Source of the DNA: Metarhizium brunneum
Taxonomy: Eukaryota > Ascomycota > Sordariomycetes > Hypocreales > Clavicipitaceae
Length of the DNA stretch: 64,000 nt
Reading direction: 5' to 3'
Assembly (NCBI RefSeq): GCF_013426205.1
Contig: NC_089425.1
Span: 4,216,001-4,280,000, forward strand
Shown: one piece after another, positions 24,755-35,677 of the stretch
Layout of the letters: every line of letters starts with the position of its first letter
Position numbering within the stretch: the stretch's first letter is position 1
Program-made: the position numbers and the translations under genes
The notes under the pieces: model-generated
Seen by the model: only the letters and a program-made list of their open reading frames with translations
The model's database searches: none
Told to the model about the DNA's origin: nothing

Positions 24755-25447
24755 ATGGCCTACACGCTTTATATCGGCAACAAGCGATACTCGTCCTGGT
24801 CCATGCGGCCGTGGGTGCTCCTCAAGGCGCTCGACATCCCCTTTGACGAGAAGCTGCAGCTCTTCAAGCCGGGACAGCGCCAGCCCGACTTCCTCGAGTT
24901 CTCGCCCACCGGCAAGGTCCCCTGTCTGTACGACGCCGAGCGCAAGCACGTCGCCGTCTGGGACTCGCTCGCCATCTGCGAGTACCTCGCCGAGAAGCAC
25001 CCGGCCGCGTGGCCCCGCGACCCCGTGGCCCGGGCCTTTGCCCGGTCCGCCGCTTCCGAGATGCACTCGAGCTTCGCCGCCATTCGCGACGAGTGCTCCA
25101 TGAACGTCGGCTTGCGCATCGAGCTCGGCGAGCCAAGCGACGGGCTGAAGCGCGATCTGGAGAGACTCACCGCCCTGTTCGGCGAGGGCATCCAGAGGTT
25201 TGGCGGTCCGTTCTTGGCCGGCAGCAGCTTCACGGTTGCCGACGCGTTTTATGCGCCCATTGCCTCGAGGGTGAAGACGTTTGGGATCCGGCTTGACGGC
25301 GCGGCGGGGGAGTACCTGGACCGGCTGTATGAGCATCCTGCTGTGCAGGCGTGGATTCAAGAGGGCATTGCCGAGGCGGAGAGGGAGCCGGGCCATGAAG
25401 AGGACTGTGTGAGGGGCCGTAGGATTTTGCAAGATTTGTGCAAATAA
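24755..25447 (+). CDS. Glutathione S-transferase family protein
   Basis: Single exon, 230 residues. The thioredoxin-like N-terminal domain opens with LYIGNKRYSSWSMRPWVLLK, containing the serine pair expected to activate glutathione, then TGKVPCLYD with the conserved cis-proline and the ESLA-like WDSLAICEYLAE glutathione-contact segment. The helical C-terminal domain contains FLAGSSFTVADAFYAPI, the N-capping box of GSTs. The overall type resembles bacterial and fungal YfcF-like enzymes. It is presumably cytosolic and conjugates or reduces electrophiles with glutathione; substrate unknown. Confidence 0.92.
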   Translation: MAYTLYIGNKRYSSWSMRPWVLLKALDIPFDEKLQLFKPGQRQPDFLEFSPTGKVPCLYDAERKHVAVWDSLAICEYLAEKHPAAWPRDPVARAFARSAASEMHSSFAAIRDECSMNVGLRIELGEPSDGLKRDLERLTALFGEGIQRFGGPFLAGSSFTVADAFYAPIASRVKTFGIRLDGAAGEYLDRLYEHPAVQAWIQEGIAEAEREPGHEEDCVRGRRILQDLCK

Positions 25448-26365
25448 AGGTCAAGTTGGTCGACGGTCGCCATGGTAGTCAGATTGACGGCTCGGAGAAT
25501 CCGTTCGGCGGCCGCGGACAATTTTGATGATTTATCGTGTGACAATTTTGTCATAAGGGGGAAAGGCGGAATACCCTGGTTATAGTCTCGTAGACTATAC
25601 ATGTCAACGGTATACCTACCTAGGTACCTAGGTAGTCTTGACAATCCATACATGTGCTCGAGTGACTGTGTACACTCTCAGGAGCACCGGCTGTTCCTTG
25701 GTGTGTTGTGGATGCCATTTGAGGCCTCAGGAACGGACGAGGTGCAGAATTGCCACACGCCCAGTTCCCTAGCCAGAACCCAGGCACTGACCCGACAGAG
25801 TACGGCGGGAGTACCAGCATACTTTGGGCTCCCGCCCCAGCAATTTGATGGAACACCAGACCATATCCCGTCGGCCACGACAAACATGCGGATCCAGGCT
25901 ACCCTGGGGTTCTTTGCTCAAGCTCTATAGTAAAATCCAGACAGATACGGCCAGAATATAAACCGCCAACTAGAAAAATACTCCCAGTGAGCTATTAGCT
26001 TTTTTAAGGCTAGTGTTAAGAGGGCTCAGGAGAGAAAGTAAATGTACCACATCTCTACTGCCAGGTTTATATAGTCTTAGACTACAATGCAGTCCTAATT
26101 GGCTCTGTATGCAGTTGACCGCTAAAACAGGGGTTTTGGCCGTGATATTCTAACGCGATAGATACAATTAGTTGCCAACTATGCCAATTTAGTATTGAAA
26201 AGAGTACATGGTTCAATTTATGTAGACTATCATGTTTTTGTGGTCCGGTCTAGTCTTAATTTTCGAGCATGGCTTGCGTTTTTGTTGTTTATCAGAATGC
26301 TTTCTGGATCAAGGTGCTCCCAGGTGGTGCTCGCAGTGGTTTGGCGCACTCGGTCGTCGAGTGCT
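25448..26365. other. Intergenic region with short palindromes
   Basis: About 900 bp without a recognisable gene. It includes an 8-bp stem (25581-25588 / 25592-25599) and a perfect 20-bp palindrome (25616-25635) built on CCTAGG. It marks the change from the conserved gene block to the accessory half. Confidence 0.5.
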
Positions 26366-27996
26366 TTACCGACAATTTGCGGTAAACTGATAACACCCAG
26401 AAGCATCCTTTGTTGGTTGCGGCATTCCCGACTCCCATTCCTGAGCACTTGTACCATCTGGGCACGCTTGACCCTCCAAAACCTCCAGTTTATATTGGTG
26501 TCTGCGGCATTGCTTGACTTGAACTGTTGGTAAAACTGGAGTTGGTTCGACGGTGGGTTTCGGAGCCGCTGCGGGTGCGGGATCGTGGTCCTCGAGGCAG
26601 GAAGTGCTGCTGTTGTATCTTCCCCGAGCATCCCGATTATCGGCATCAGATATCGTCGCCTGGCTGGGCGAGTCGAACCCTTTGCAATAGACGCCCGTGC
26701 CGCACATCCTCTCCGGGAAGTAATTGAAGGAGCTCAATTTCTGACAACCCTCGTCAGGAATCGTACCCGTCGTCCATGGAAGCCGCTCAGTATAGGGTTC
26801 GTTGCTTTGGGGGTCGGTTCGCACGGACAGGCACGTAGCTGTGTCGGCATACTTGTCGCCATCGCCAAACTCGTACAGTCTTTCTTGGCAGTACAAGTTG
26901 GTCCCGCAGTAGCTCTCTCGATGCTCTTCGGCGCTGCCTTCGGTGTTGCGTCGACATCTCTGCTTGGCCAGGTCGATATTCCAAGGGTCAGGGAAGAATG
27001 GTAGCTTATGCGTCTGCCTCACAGGTTTACTAGGTATCCATAAAAGCCAAGGCCGAGGCTGGGTGTCGTTCTCGAAGCTGCGGTACTTGTTCCATAGGCC
27101 ATGCATGCGATCGATTTGGCCGCGTGTAAACCCCGTCTTGCAAGCACTATCGCCTGAATTTAATAACATTGAAATCATCCACGAGCATCGCGGTGTTTGG
27201 TACTTACTCATCTGAATAATCCATCATGTTGTGGATAGGGTCAAGGCCTTCCTTACCAGGGCAAGAGTTGCGACCGATTAGACAGCCGCGAGAGGCGTTA
27301 GCTGAGGCGGGTGTATCGTCAATAAAATCACCTTCGCCGTCACAGCCGCCCTCAAAGGTGTGTTCTAAGCCAAACCAGTGACCGACTTCGTGAACGGTCG
27401 TTAGGCCTCCGCTAAAAGCCTCAAAGCTTCCGCCAGGAACCGTACCCGCTGCTATCCTAACGCCATCCTCCTTTGCATAACCCTCCAGCAGATCAGGACC
27501 CGAGCTCTCGCCACCCAGAATCAGATCAGCCTGCCAACTGATGTGTTTGACAAAGAATATATTCAGAGAACTTTTATCACCCTTATGGTACCAGGACCCG
27601 CCCCATGGATACGAGAAGGATGTAAAGGACTTGCTGGAATCCCATTCTATGCCTTGAAGGATAAAGGAGAAGTTTGCTGGCTGAAATGCAGTATTAAGCA
27701 CATCAAACTGCTTTTTCAGGGTATCCAACTAGATAAGTTATTAGCTTAATCGAACGTAAAATTAGGGAGCTCCTGTTAGGGGATAATACACTAAGAATTT
27801 CTTCCCCTGGTGGTGAAAGCACATGCATATACGCGTCAATATATACTCGCGGGTGCACAGGTGACTGGCCTTGGCGGGTTAGATTGCGTTCAATAGCAGC
27901 AAGTTCCCTGTGAGCGGCAGCCAGCTCATCCCTGACGGCCAGTATAGGAGCCAAAAGAGCAAGCCACAAACTGGCAGAAAAGATAAAAGGAAGCAT
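26366..27996 (-). CDS. Secreted M43-like metalloprotease with cysteine-rich tail
   Basis: Exons are 27790-27996, 27208-27728 and 26366-27146, giving 502 residues; both introns are 61 nt. The start MLPFIFSASLWLALLAPILA gives a clear signal peptide; an ATG 36 nt upstream is possible. The metzincin motif HEVGHWFGLEH is at 182-192, with the expected Met-turn at IHNMMDYSDD. These are the marks of pappalysin-type (M43) fungal proteases. The splice before ACKTGFTRGQIDRMHGLW restores the normal end of the catalytic domain. Beyond it is an unusual extension of about 240 residues with many cysteines (YCGTNLYCQ, MCGTGVYCKGF) and a proline-rich linker, perhaps substrate-binding. Confidence 0.85.
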
Positions 27997-29939
27997 GGTG
28001 AATTGGCCGTTCAATGAGTACTGCAATGGCATAGGCAGAGGGCGGCAGGCAAATCATGCGGTGATTCCCGGACTACTTATATATCTACTATAAGAATGGT
28101 ATACGAAGGACCCATGTGGTGCTGCGGGATCAGGATGCCGGGTCCATGACGAAAAATAGTCTCCAGGCGGTAGACTTTGCTAGTAAATAACTCAGATAAC
28201 AAGAAACAGCTAGTCTACTATGCAGCAATAGATAGTGCTTTAATTTTAATATCGATAGTAACAAGGGTGCCTTGCCAATATAGTTACTTTGCCCACAGAC
28301 AGCTTATAGCAATGGGGTGACGGAGTGAGTCATGTAGACAGGGATAAGTAAACTTCTTTGGCTCGTCATCACCCCATAGCAGCCCTAGTTTCGGCCAGAA
28401 ATGGCCCGACACTTCTTACATGCAGTTAGTCCTCCCCTGGTTACGCGTCACTGCCGTTTACAGCACCCTAGCGCTGGTCAGGCCGAGTCTCTTTCAGGGT
28501 CCAACTCGTGACAATTTCATTGGCCCTGTAAAGAGCAACCGAGTGTTTCTTGCCCTTTTCACGCCAAAGAAAGTCATCTGTCACTTATGCCAATTCCATT
28601 CGTTTCGGACATTTGCGATGGGAACGAACATGGCGCTATCTAAATGCATAGGCCGCTGTAGCTTAGGAGTTCAATGGTCGTGTTGCGTCAGTCACCAACA
28701 AGCTGCACACAAACGGTCCACTAAACTTCGCTCATACCTAATAGGCCGAATGCTAGTTCATCTCAGCAAAATTCATTTTCATGCAATTTCTTCCCATAGG
28801 CCACGCGCGGCTTCTCGCGGCCTCCTTTGACTAATTCATAAACTGTCCCAGCCGCCTTCTGGCAGCTATGCAGCGTGTAACTATACGCAAGTTGCTCCCA
28901 CAATCCGGGGCATTAGTCTCTATTACGGGAAACTATACTTGCCAGGCGGTTCCTGCAAGAGAGACTCTTCCCTGTCAATCAACGGGATCCATGGTTGCCC
29001 TTCGCTTACAGCTATTCTATCTGCTCTGCGTCTTTGAACTTGTCAGGCCTTTCCTGGCCCTCCTCAACTTCTGTATAACCCAAATCACTCGTCTACGCTG
29101 TATATTCGAGTACGGTTGACGGAATTATAGCTGTCTAAGCTGAGTATGTTGACTGAATTTGACAACTAGCTAGGCGACTACTACGAGTATCTAATCGCCA
29201 AAGAAAGAGAAAGCAGAGCCAGGAAAGGAGTCGCTCCTAAGCTCGACACGTGGTTAATCTCGCTTATAGATGGGTCCCCCCCGGGGGCCGGAGCCGAAGG
29301 CGAGAGTGCAAGCCGAGCCATATCGGGCTCGGCCCGTTACACGAGTAATGCATGACCTTGATTAATGCTTGATGGCCTGAGGGACTCGCATAGCCGGGTA
29401 ACCTGGCCCCGACATATAAGGTAGAGAGGTTCGGCAACCCCTGGCGATGTGATGAATTTGACAGAACCTGACACGTATAGAGTAAATTCGCAATGCGTGC
29501 CCGTACTTACGGGTCTTATATCCCTTGGCGTAAAGGCGTGACTTGCATTACATCTATGCATTATTATCACGTTATGAGACTTATGTTAACTAAGCTTATT
29601 CATAAAATCATTATTCTTATTCTTGCGAGTACTATAAACTCCGTTTATAGCTCTCTTTTTAATACCAAAAAACTTTCTTTTATCCGAATTTAACTTTTAG
29701 GTAAGTTTAGTCATAATAGCCGACGCTATAACAACCAGTTATTACACCAAGCTCTGCGACTTCAGTCTACAGAGGCATTATCCGACAGCTCCGCATCCAC
29801 TGGTCGAATTGACTAGGCTCGGTCTGCCGCATCGCTTTTCTAATTACGGGTTTCACTTGATTAGATAGCTTATTAGCTAGATATTATAATTAAAAGTATT
29901 CCCAAACGCTTTTCTTAGCGTTTTACAGCCATATTAGTT
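27997..29939. other. Decayed intergenic DNA
   Basis: About 1.9 kb with no recognisable gene. A GC-rich patch at about 29275-29341 reads on the minus strand from TGTAACGGG and contains a perfect 8-bp stem (29312-29319 / 29326-29333). It may be the end of a decayed LTR. The remainder looks like old, mixed repeat DNA. Confidence 0.45.
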
Positions 29940-30780
29940 GCTCGCAGTTAGTCTAGTTCGCCTTAAGCTAAGACACCTTCCAGCGTGGGTAAAGAATAAT
30001 AGCGGCTAGGTAAAGCAGGGATTAGCCAAGTAGAGTGTAATACTCATTAATTTTTGACCAATAGTTATCGTCGGTGGTCATTATTAATACTATCAGCTTA
30101 CAAGAATATGCGAGTATATTCGCCTTAAGTATGCTAGGGTAAGTGTTTCTCGCGTCCGTGGCATTAGTCAGCTTATAGCCCACTACATCCTGTAATATTA
30201 TTAGCTAAATAGACTTAAGGCAAGCAAAGATAAACCAGAAAGCCATACTCTTAGCTGCTAAGAATCGTGCATGCCGTGGCATATTAGTAGTTACGTCAGG
30301 CGGCGAGAAGATCAGCTTCTACTCCTCAAAGTTAAGTAAATATTCCATTCCGATTATCACTTCCCATAAGGCGCAGTAACAGCCCTTTTTGGCCTAACCC
30401 TGGCACCTGATATTAACCTTATAGAGTGGTTTAAGAAGACTCTGTATCTCCGTTAAGAGAAGCCAGTCCTATGGCGACAAATGATCTTAGATAAGCACAC
30501 GTTGGCGAGGCTCCCCCGCCTTGGTTTTAAGATAAGTGATACAATGGTTAACCTGCTCTTATTTACAAATAATATGCTGGATCATTAAATAAATTAAATC
30601 CCATCTGGTTTTATTGTTCTGTATCAGCTCAAGGTTAATGGCAGCTCGCTCCTCATCAAAGAGCTGGTAGTCGTCGTTATTGCGTTGGTTACATGCCAGA
30701 GACTTCATCAACTCTCGCCGTTGCGGAAACTTCGTACCGCGATACTTGACGATCAGGTCATCCCGTAGCTGTGGCCTTAC
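29940..30780 (-). pseudogene. Decayed hAT-family transposase
   Basis: Reading the minus strand downward gives FPQRRELMKSLACNQ, DYQLFDEERAAINLELI, NNKTRWDLIYLMI, LLKPLYKVN, ALWEVIIGMEYLL, INEYYTLL and YLAAIILYPRWK. This is the order of the C-terminal half of fungal hAT transposases, including the tryptophan-containing NDTRWNS-like and LHPRYKW-like blocks. At least nine in-frame stops occur; all are TAA or TAG and none is TGA, as expected if CAA, CAG and TGG codons decayed by C-to-T change on either strand. The N-terminal half is absent. It abuts the Tup1-like relic. Confidence 0.7.
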
Positions 30781-30785
30781 CACCA

Positions 30786-31535
30786 ACTTGACCTCGGTAC
30801 CATCTAAGCTACCTGTCACGAGACTTCTTCCCACCACCCATAAAGGACACGGCATAGATGGAATCCGTGTGGGCACTTGATACATATGCCGTAGCCAGAG
30901 GCTCTCCACGTGGAATACTCCACAGGTGTATGCATTTATCGTACGGGCCAGCGGCTACCTATTGTCCGTTCCAAGACACCGCCACTGATTTGATGCCCTT
31001 ATTATTGAGAAACGTGTTTTGTATTGTGCCATTATGGATATTCCAGATGCGGACAGTGGCATCGCTACTGCCAGACACGAGGAGCTGACTGTCTGGCGTG
31101 AAAGCCAGAGAGTAGACCTGGTCTGTGTGATCGGCAAGGGAGCGATATGTCCCACACGTTTGCAAGTCCCAGTCCTTGAATCATATTGTGAGATGCAGTC
31201 CTTGAAGGGGAAGCTGTTGCAAGTACAAGTTTTGGCTAGGTGCAGATACACATATTCGCGTAGTCTTGTCTTGGTAAGCAGTTACCAAATACTGGCCATG
31301 AGGGCTAAAGCAGATGTTGCGAATATAAACGCTGTCACTGATACCATTTTGGCCAAGGGGTGCACGAATGAGCAGACTTTGGTTCCGAGTACATGTCAAA
31401 CACTTGAGCAGTTTGACCACATCCGGTTGCCACTCTCGCGCCATCGGGACTAAATGAAATGCAGCAGACAAAACTCGCATGTGGTATTGTGCATACCATT
31501 TCCACGTCTATGACACAACGTACATCAAGATTGAC
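30786..31535 (-). pseudogene. Decayed Tup1/RcoA-like WD40 protein
   Basis: Across three frames the minus strand reads VCCISFSPDGARVATGC, QTAQVFDMY, SDSVYIRNICFSPHGQYLV, HTDQVYSLAFTPDSQLLVSG, SDATVRIWNIHNG, then VAAGPYDKCIHLWSI and SLVTGSLDGT. The order and wording match the WD40 propeller of the fungal corepressor Tup1 (RcoA, RCO-1), not a generic WD40 protein. It carries at least two frameshifts and an in-frame TAG (30959-30961), and its 3' blades are lost where the hAT relic begins. A normal Tup1 gene must lie elsewhere in the genome, so this is an extra, dead copy. Confidence 0.65.
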
Positions 31536-32399
31536 ATGTTGGTCGTATCATCATCATGGTCCACGGGTGGATTGGTAGTGCGGAGATGGATGTCTTGTAG
31601 CTGTCGCTGGAGCTTGTAACGCTCCCGCTTCTATCTAGGGCAACGGGGAGCAGAGGCATGAGCGTCAACTTGCTTTCTTTGGTAATCGCCAGTTTGTGTA
31701 TTGGAGGCAGCGGGTAATCAGTGCTCTCATATTAACTTGATTGATTGGTGGGCATTTAAGAAGAGTCGACGGCAGGGATCCTGACAAGCCCCACATTGTC
31801 CCGCTCCTCGCAAACTCACCTTACCCACGAGGGCCCCGATTGTCTGCGACTTCAACATGATGGGTAGTCTAGCTTGCCCCCGTTGAAAAGACTACATACT
31901 TATCTACAAGTATGGCCAAGTGCCCGTCATAATCGTAAAGAGTAAGGCTAGACGTCGCTGGCCGCCTATTCTATAGTACAGCCATTGCTCGTTTCCAAGA
32001 CGGGAAATAAAAGCTCCTCCCGCCTCCGTTTCCACACTAGCGTTGTTGATGACGCTCAGAACGCTTTCAACAGCAGACTCGGATTTGGCTTGATGAACCA
32101 GACGTTTGAAAGTATGGCTTGGCCACGGCACGGTGCTTAATGCGTCTGAACCCTCCATTACTCCGTACTGTGCGACAAATGTTTACACCCAGTCGCCCAC
32201 ACCCTACCTGAGCCGCGGCTATTTCGTGGCGTCAAGTACTAGTGCTGACATGGTTTTGTATAGGTGCACGGCTTGCCACAGCCCTTTGATGCCATCCATG
32301 CCGATCCACGGAGCACGCTGCGCTTGGCTCTTACGCCGCCCTTGCATCACAGCAAGAGGAGCTGCGTGGTCGCCATCAGGTCAACAGCCGTCTCAACCC
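31536..32399. other. Decayed DNA between the WD40 relic and the GFA gene
   Basis: The first 100 bases may continue the Tup1-like relic (low-complexity reading frame). A short minus-strand frame (31904-32158, 84 codons) starts at an ATG near a TACTCCGTA motif (32159-32167) but resembles nothing I know. No clear gene. Confidence 0.4.
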
Positions 32400-32915
32400 A
32401 TGTCAAACGCCTCACACTCGGCCGTCCATGGCGGCATGACGGGGCGATGCCAGTGCGGCGAGGTCAAGTTTACCACGCCAACACCGTCTCCCCTTGGACT
32501 GTACGTCTGCCACTGCACCGAATGTCGGCACCAGAGCTCCTCTGCATTTGGCATCACGGCGCTCTTCCCCTTCTTTGAAATTCCGGGCCATGACGCCGCC
32601 CGTTCATCTGCCCTCATTGGCACTTTTACGAGGTATACTGCACGCGGTCGCTACATGGAGTGCCTCTTCTGCCGTACGTGCGGGTGTCGACTTGTACACA
32701 GGTTTCGGGACCAGATCCCGGGGCATAAAGAATACATAGACCGGCAAGACGTTATCCCCACTGTGAGTGTTAAAGCCGGGTGCTTGGACGGATTGACGAG
32801 AGAGGCGCTCAATGAAGCGGTGCATATATGGTGTCAGTCTGCAATTGTGCCCATCCCTAAAGGGGTTGTGAGCTGGCCTGGGAGGCCCGAGAGAGGTACG
32901 ACGATTCGGCGTTGA
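32400..32915 (+). CDS. GFA/CENP-V-type zinc protein
   Basis: Single-exon gene of 171 residues. Three cysteine groups of the Mss4-like GFA fold are present: GRCQCGEVKF (C17, C19), YVCHCTECRHQSSSAFG (C37, C39, C42) and ECLFCRTCGCRLVH (C88, C91, C94, C96). The founding bacterial enzyme (Gfa) was proposed to promote S-hydroxymethylglutathione formation, but most fungal members have unknown substrates. The start was placed at the ATG at 32400, 16 codons before the first cysteine; the open frame extends further upstream without family sequence. Confidence 0.85.
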   Translation: MSNASHSAVHGGMTGRCQCGEVKFTTPTPSPLGLYVCHCTECRHQSSSAFGITALFPFFEIPGHDAARSSALIGTFTRYTARGRYMECLFCRTCGCRLVHRFRDQIPGHKEYIDRQDVIPTVSVKAGCLDGLTREALNEAVHIWCQSAIVPIPKGVVSWPGRPERGTTIRR

Positions 32916-33532
32916 GCAAAATGCCAGGGGTATTGTATTATGACGGCATGTTGAATGCTATATCAGTGTGGTTCAAACGACTGCTATCTTTATTCCTTAT
33001 TCTGACATTTATTCCACCTTGTCGGCAGCATCCCGCTGTACCCATATGCTCTCGGCAACACACGTATGGCAAGTCTAGCGCCAACGACGAAAAATATTTG
33101 AACTCATTCTGGACGAGATGCCCACAATGCCCCAGTGAATCAGTATGACGTGTGAGTTCGCATGAGCATAGGTCCAAGTCCACGAGCACCAAGCGGAACC
33201 GGGGCCGGGAATCGACGCCTGTCTGTTTGACGAGCCACAAGAAAAGGCGCCGTCTCGCCGCTTTGCGAAGTTGCATATGAAAAAGGGCAATAATTTGGGG
33301 GCTGTGATGAATCTGACGTGGCCAAAGTGAGGGGACGATTTGAACATGACATCAGCACCCAGTCTTGGGACCCATTAAATATAAGTGTCGGCTCCTCCTA
33401 CTACCTCCCGAACTTGAGCAGCGTCTCTCTTCATTTGTATCAATATTCCCTCAAGTGGCGCATTTTGACCAGGCAACACGGCGCACATCAACATACAGCC
33501 GCCGAGTTGGGCATATAAAATACCCAGCAAGC

Positions 33533-34693
33533 ATGACTTCTATCAACGGCGAATGCGACGCCAAGTTCGCCAAAGTCAGGCAGCTTTTGCAGCAGCAACT
33601 AGCTTCCGGAGACGAGCTAGGCGCATCAATCTGCGTCAACATCAACGGCAAAAACGTCGTCGACATCTGGGGAGGACACGTCAACGCCGACCGCACACGA
33701 GCCTGGACAAAAGACACATTGTGCGCCGTTTGGTCAACGACAAAGTGTGTGACGAACCTCGCTGCGCTGATATTAATTGATCGCGGCCTTTTGGATCCAG
33801 ACGAAAAAGTCGCCAAGTACTGGCCGGAATTCGCGGCCAATGGAAAGGAAAACGTCGAGGTCCGACATTTCTTGAGCCACACGTCGGGGCTGGCGGCTTG
33901 GGACTGCCCCATCACAACCGAGGCTATTTACGACGTGCCAAACGCTGCGGCAAAGCTGGCCCGGCAGTCGCCTTGGTGGACGCCCGGTACGGCTTCTGGA
34001 TATCATCTCGTGAGCCAGGGCCACCTCGTGGGCGAGCTCGTCAAAAGGGTCAGTGGCAAGTCGCTCGAGGAATTTGTCCGGACGGAGATTGCGGAGCCTC
34101 TCGGCGCCGACTTTCACATAGGTGCCCAAGAGGAGGATTGGGAGCGAATCTGTGACATGATTCCGCCGCCGCCGCCGTCCACACCCCCGGGGAATGTTGA
34201 CGTGGATAGTGTCCAGATGAAGGCGTTCATGGGTACTCCCATCAAGGGAGAATACGCTGGAACTCCCGAGTTTCGCAAGGCGGAATTGGGGGGCATGGGA
34301 GGTTTTGCCAATGCGCGGTCTATCGCGGCCATTCTCTCCGTCATCAGCCTTGGTGGCTCTGTGGGCGGGAAACGACTTCTCTCGGAGAGGACAATAGATT
34401 TGATCTTCAAGGAGCAGGCTAGTGGCAAGGATTTGGTGCTCCTTGTTCCGATTACGTGGGGAACTGGATTCGCTCTCCCCAATGGATCTGTGCCAAATGG
34501 ATGGTTTCCAAAGGGCCGAATTTGCTACTGGGTTGGATGGGGTGGTTCCGCTGGTGTCATGGACTTGGATAGGAAGATGACTGTAGGCTATGCGCTTAAT
34601 AAGATGGGCGAAGGGGTGGTTGGGACCGCGCGGACCGAGGCATACGTCCGTGCCATATATTCAGCACTGTCCGAAGCTGGGAGTTCCAACTAG
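33533..34693 (+). CDS. Beta-lactamase-like serine hydrolase (EstB type)
   Basis: Single exon, 386 residues. The nucleophile motif SxxK is WSTTKCVTN (S68, K71); the second motif is SGYHLVSQ with Tyr157; the third box, normally HxG or KTG, reads WGGSAG. HTSGLAAW between the first two is typical of the class C-like esterase and carboxypeptidase branch. Fungal members hydrolyse esters, lactones or small amides; a few act in secondary metabolism (LovD type) but no such cluster is nearby. There is no signal peptide, so it is likely cytosolic. The frame is open upstream, but the first ATG is at 33533. Confidence 0.88.
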   Translation: MTSINGECDAKFAKVRQLLQQQLASGDELGASICVNINGKNVVDIWGGHVNADRTRAWTKDTLCAVWSTTKCVTNLAALILIDRGLLDPDEKVAKYWPEFAANGKENVEVRHFLSHTSGLAAWDCPITTEAIYDVPNAAAKLARQSPWWTPGTASGYHLVSQGHLVGELVKRVSGKSLEEFVRTEIAEPLGADFHIGAQEEDWERICDMIPPPPPSTPPGNVDVDSVQMKAFMGTPIKGEYAGTPEFRKAELGGMGGFANARSIAAILSVISLGGSVGGKRLLSERTIDLIFKEQASGKDLVLLVPITWGTGFALPNGSVPNGWFPKGRICYWVGWGGSAGVMDLDRKMTVGYALNKMGEGVVGTARTEAYVRAIYSALSEAGSSN

Positions 34694-35114
34694 ACAATAT
34701 ACTGCCTCTCGAGACTGTTTAGATAATACGCCTGAGCTTCATAGATTGTTGTAAATATGCCATGGCCTAACAAGAAGTACGGATAACGCCATGCACCGTC
34801 TTTTTTCCCATCCCCCCTGCTAACCAGAACTTCTCAAACATGCAAGTTCATCTTGCACAACCGCCTATTTACATAATTTTATAATAGGCATATGCAAATA
34901 TCAAGCGCCTTGTCAGCTCAATCTTGGCCTAACACAGGCTAAGCGTTACCAACCGCGCCCCAATAACGGAACGAAGAGACACAATACAAAATACCACTAA
35001 TCAACTTACCTTCAGTATACGGCGGTGCTAAGTGATAGGGTAACCTGCAGAAACAAATATATAGGTATGGCCCGGAAGGGGACCATGGATATACGAGGGC
35101 CGATCATGGCAAGG
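34694..35114. other. Intergenic region
   Basis: About 420 bp with no gene; presumably the 3' region of the hydrolase and the left flank of the miniature element. Confidence 0.5.
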
Positions 35115-35122
35115 CTTACAGC

Positions 35123-35580
35123 ATGAATTGCTCGGCGGGCCCACTCTTTTTGCTAGGTGCGCTCACGTACTTATAAATACCTAGATATTAAGCTATATTA
35201 TAATATATTATAATATATTTTATTATAAGTAAATATATTTTATTATAAGTAAATATATTTTATTATAAGTAAATATATTTTATTATAAGTAAATATATTT
35301 TATTATAAGTAAATATATTTTATTATAAGTAAATATATTTTATTATAAGTAAATATATTTTATTATAAGTAAATATATTTTATTATAAGTAAATATATTT
35401 TATTATAAGTAAATATATTTTATTATAAGTAAATATATTTTATTATAAGTAAATATATTTTATTATAAGTAAATATTTCTTTTTATAAGTAAATATTTCT
35501 TTTTATAATAAAATAAATACTTACCTACTAAGAGGGGTGAGCGCACCTAGCAAAAACAGTAAGCCCGCTGAGCAATTCAC
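35123..35580. mobile_element. hAT-type miniature inverted-repeat element with internal minisatellite
   Basis: Terminal inverted repeats of 44 bp lie at 35123-35166 and 35537-35580 and agree at 39 of 44 positions; the inner 18 bases are identical. The outside is flanked by a perfect 8-bp duplication CTTACAGC (35115-35122 and 35581-35588). An 8-bp duplication is the mark of hAT-superfamily insertion. There is no coding capacity, so it is a non-autonomous element. The interior is almost entirely a 20-bp minisatellite. Related ends occur at 21951-21973 and 41378-41425. Confidence 0.85.
35211..35510. repeat. 20-bp minisatellite, about 15 copies
   Basis: Unit aaatatattttattataagt repeats without visible change from 35231 to 35470; the unit at 35211 differs slightly at its start, and two diverged units follow (35471-35510). 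It is pure A/T except for one G per unit. It fills the middle of the miniature element. Confidence 0.95.
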
Positions 35581-35677
35581 CTTACAGCTGGTAATAACTG
35601 CCACTTCGGAATAGCCTTGCCAAAGAGGGTGTACAATGGGACTTTCTGAGGGCATCAAATGGTAACTGTGGTCCTTT

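Noticed and set aside
33514..33520. TATA-like box before the beta-lactamase-like gene
   Set aside because: It is only 13 bp from the ATG, too close to place a transcription start before the start codon.
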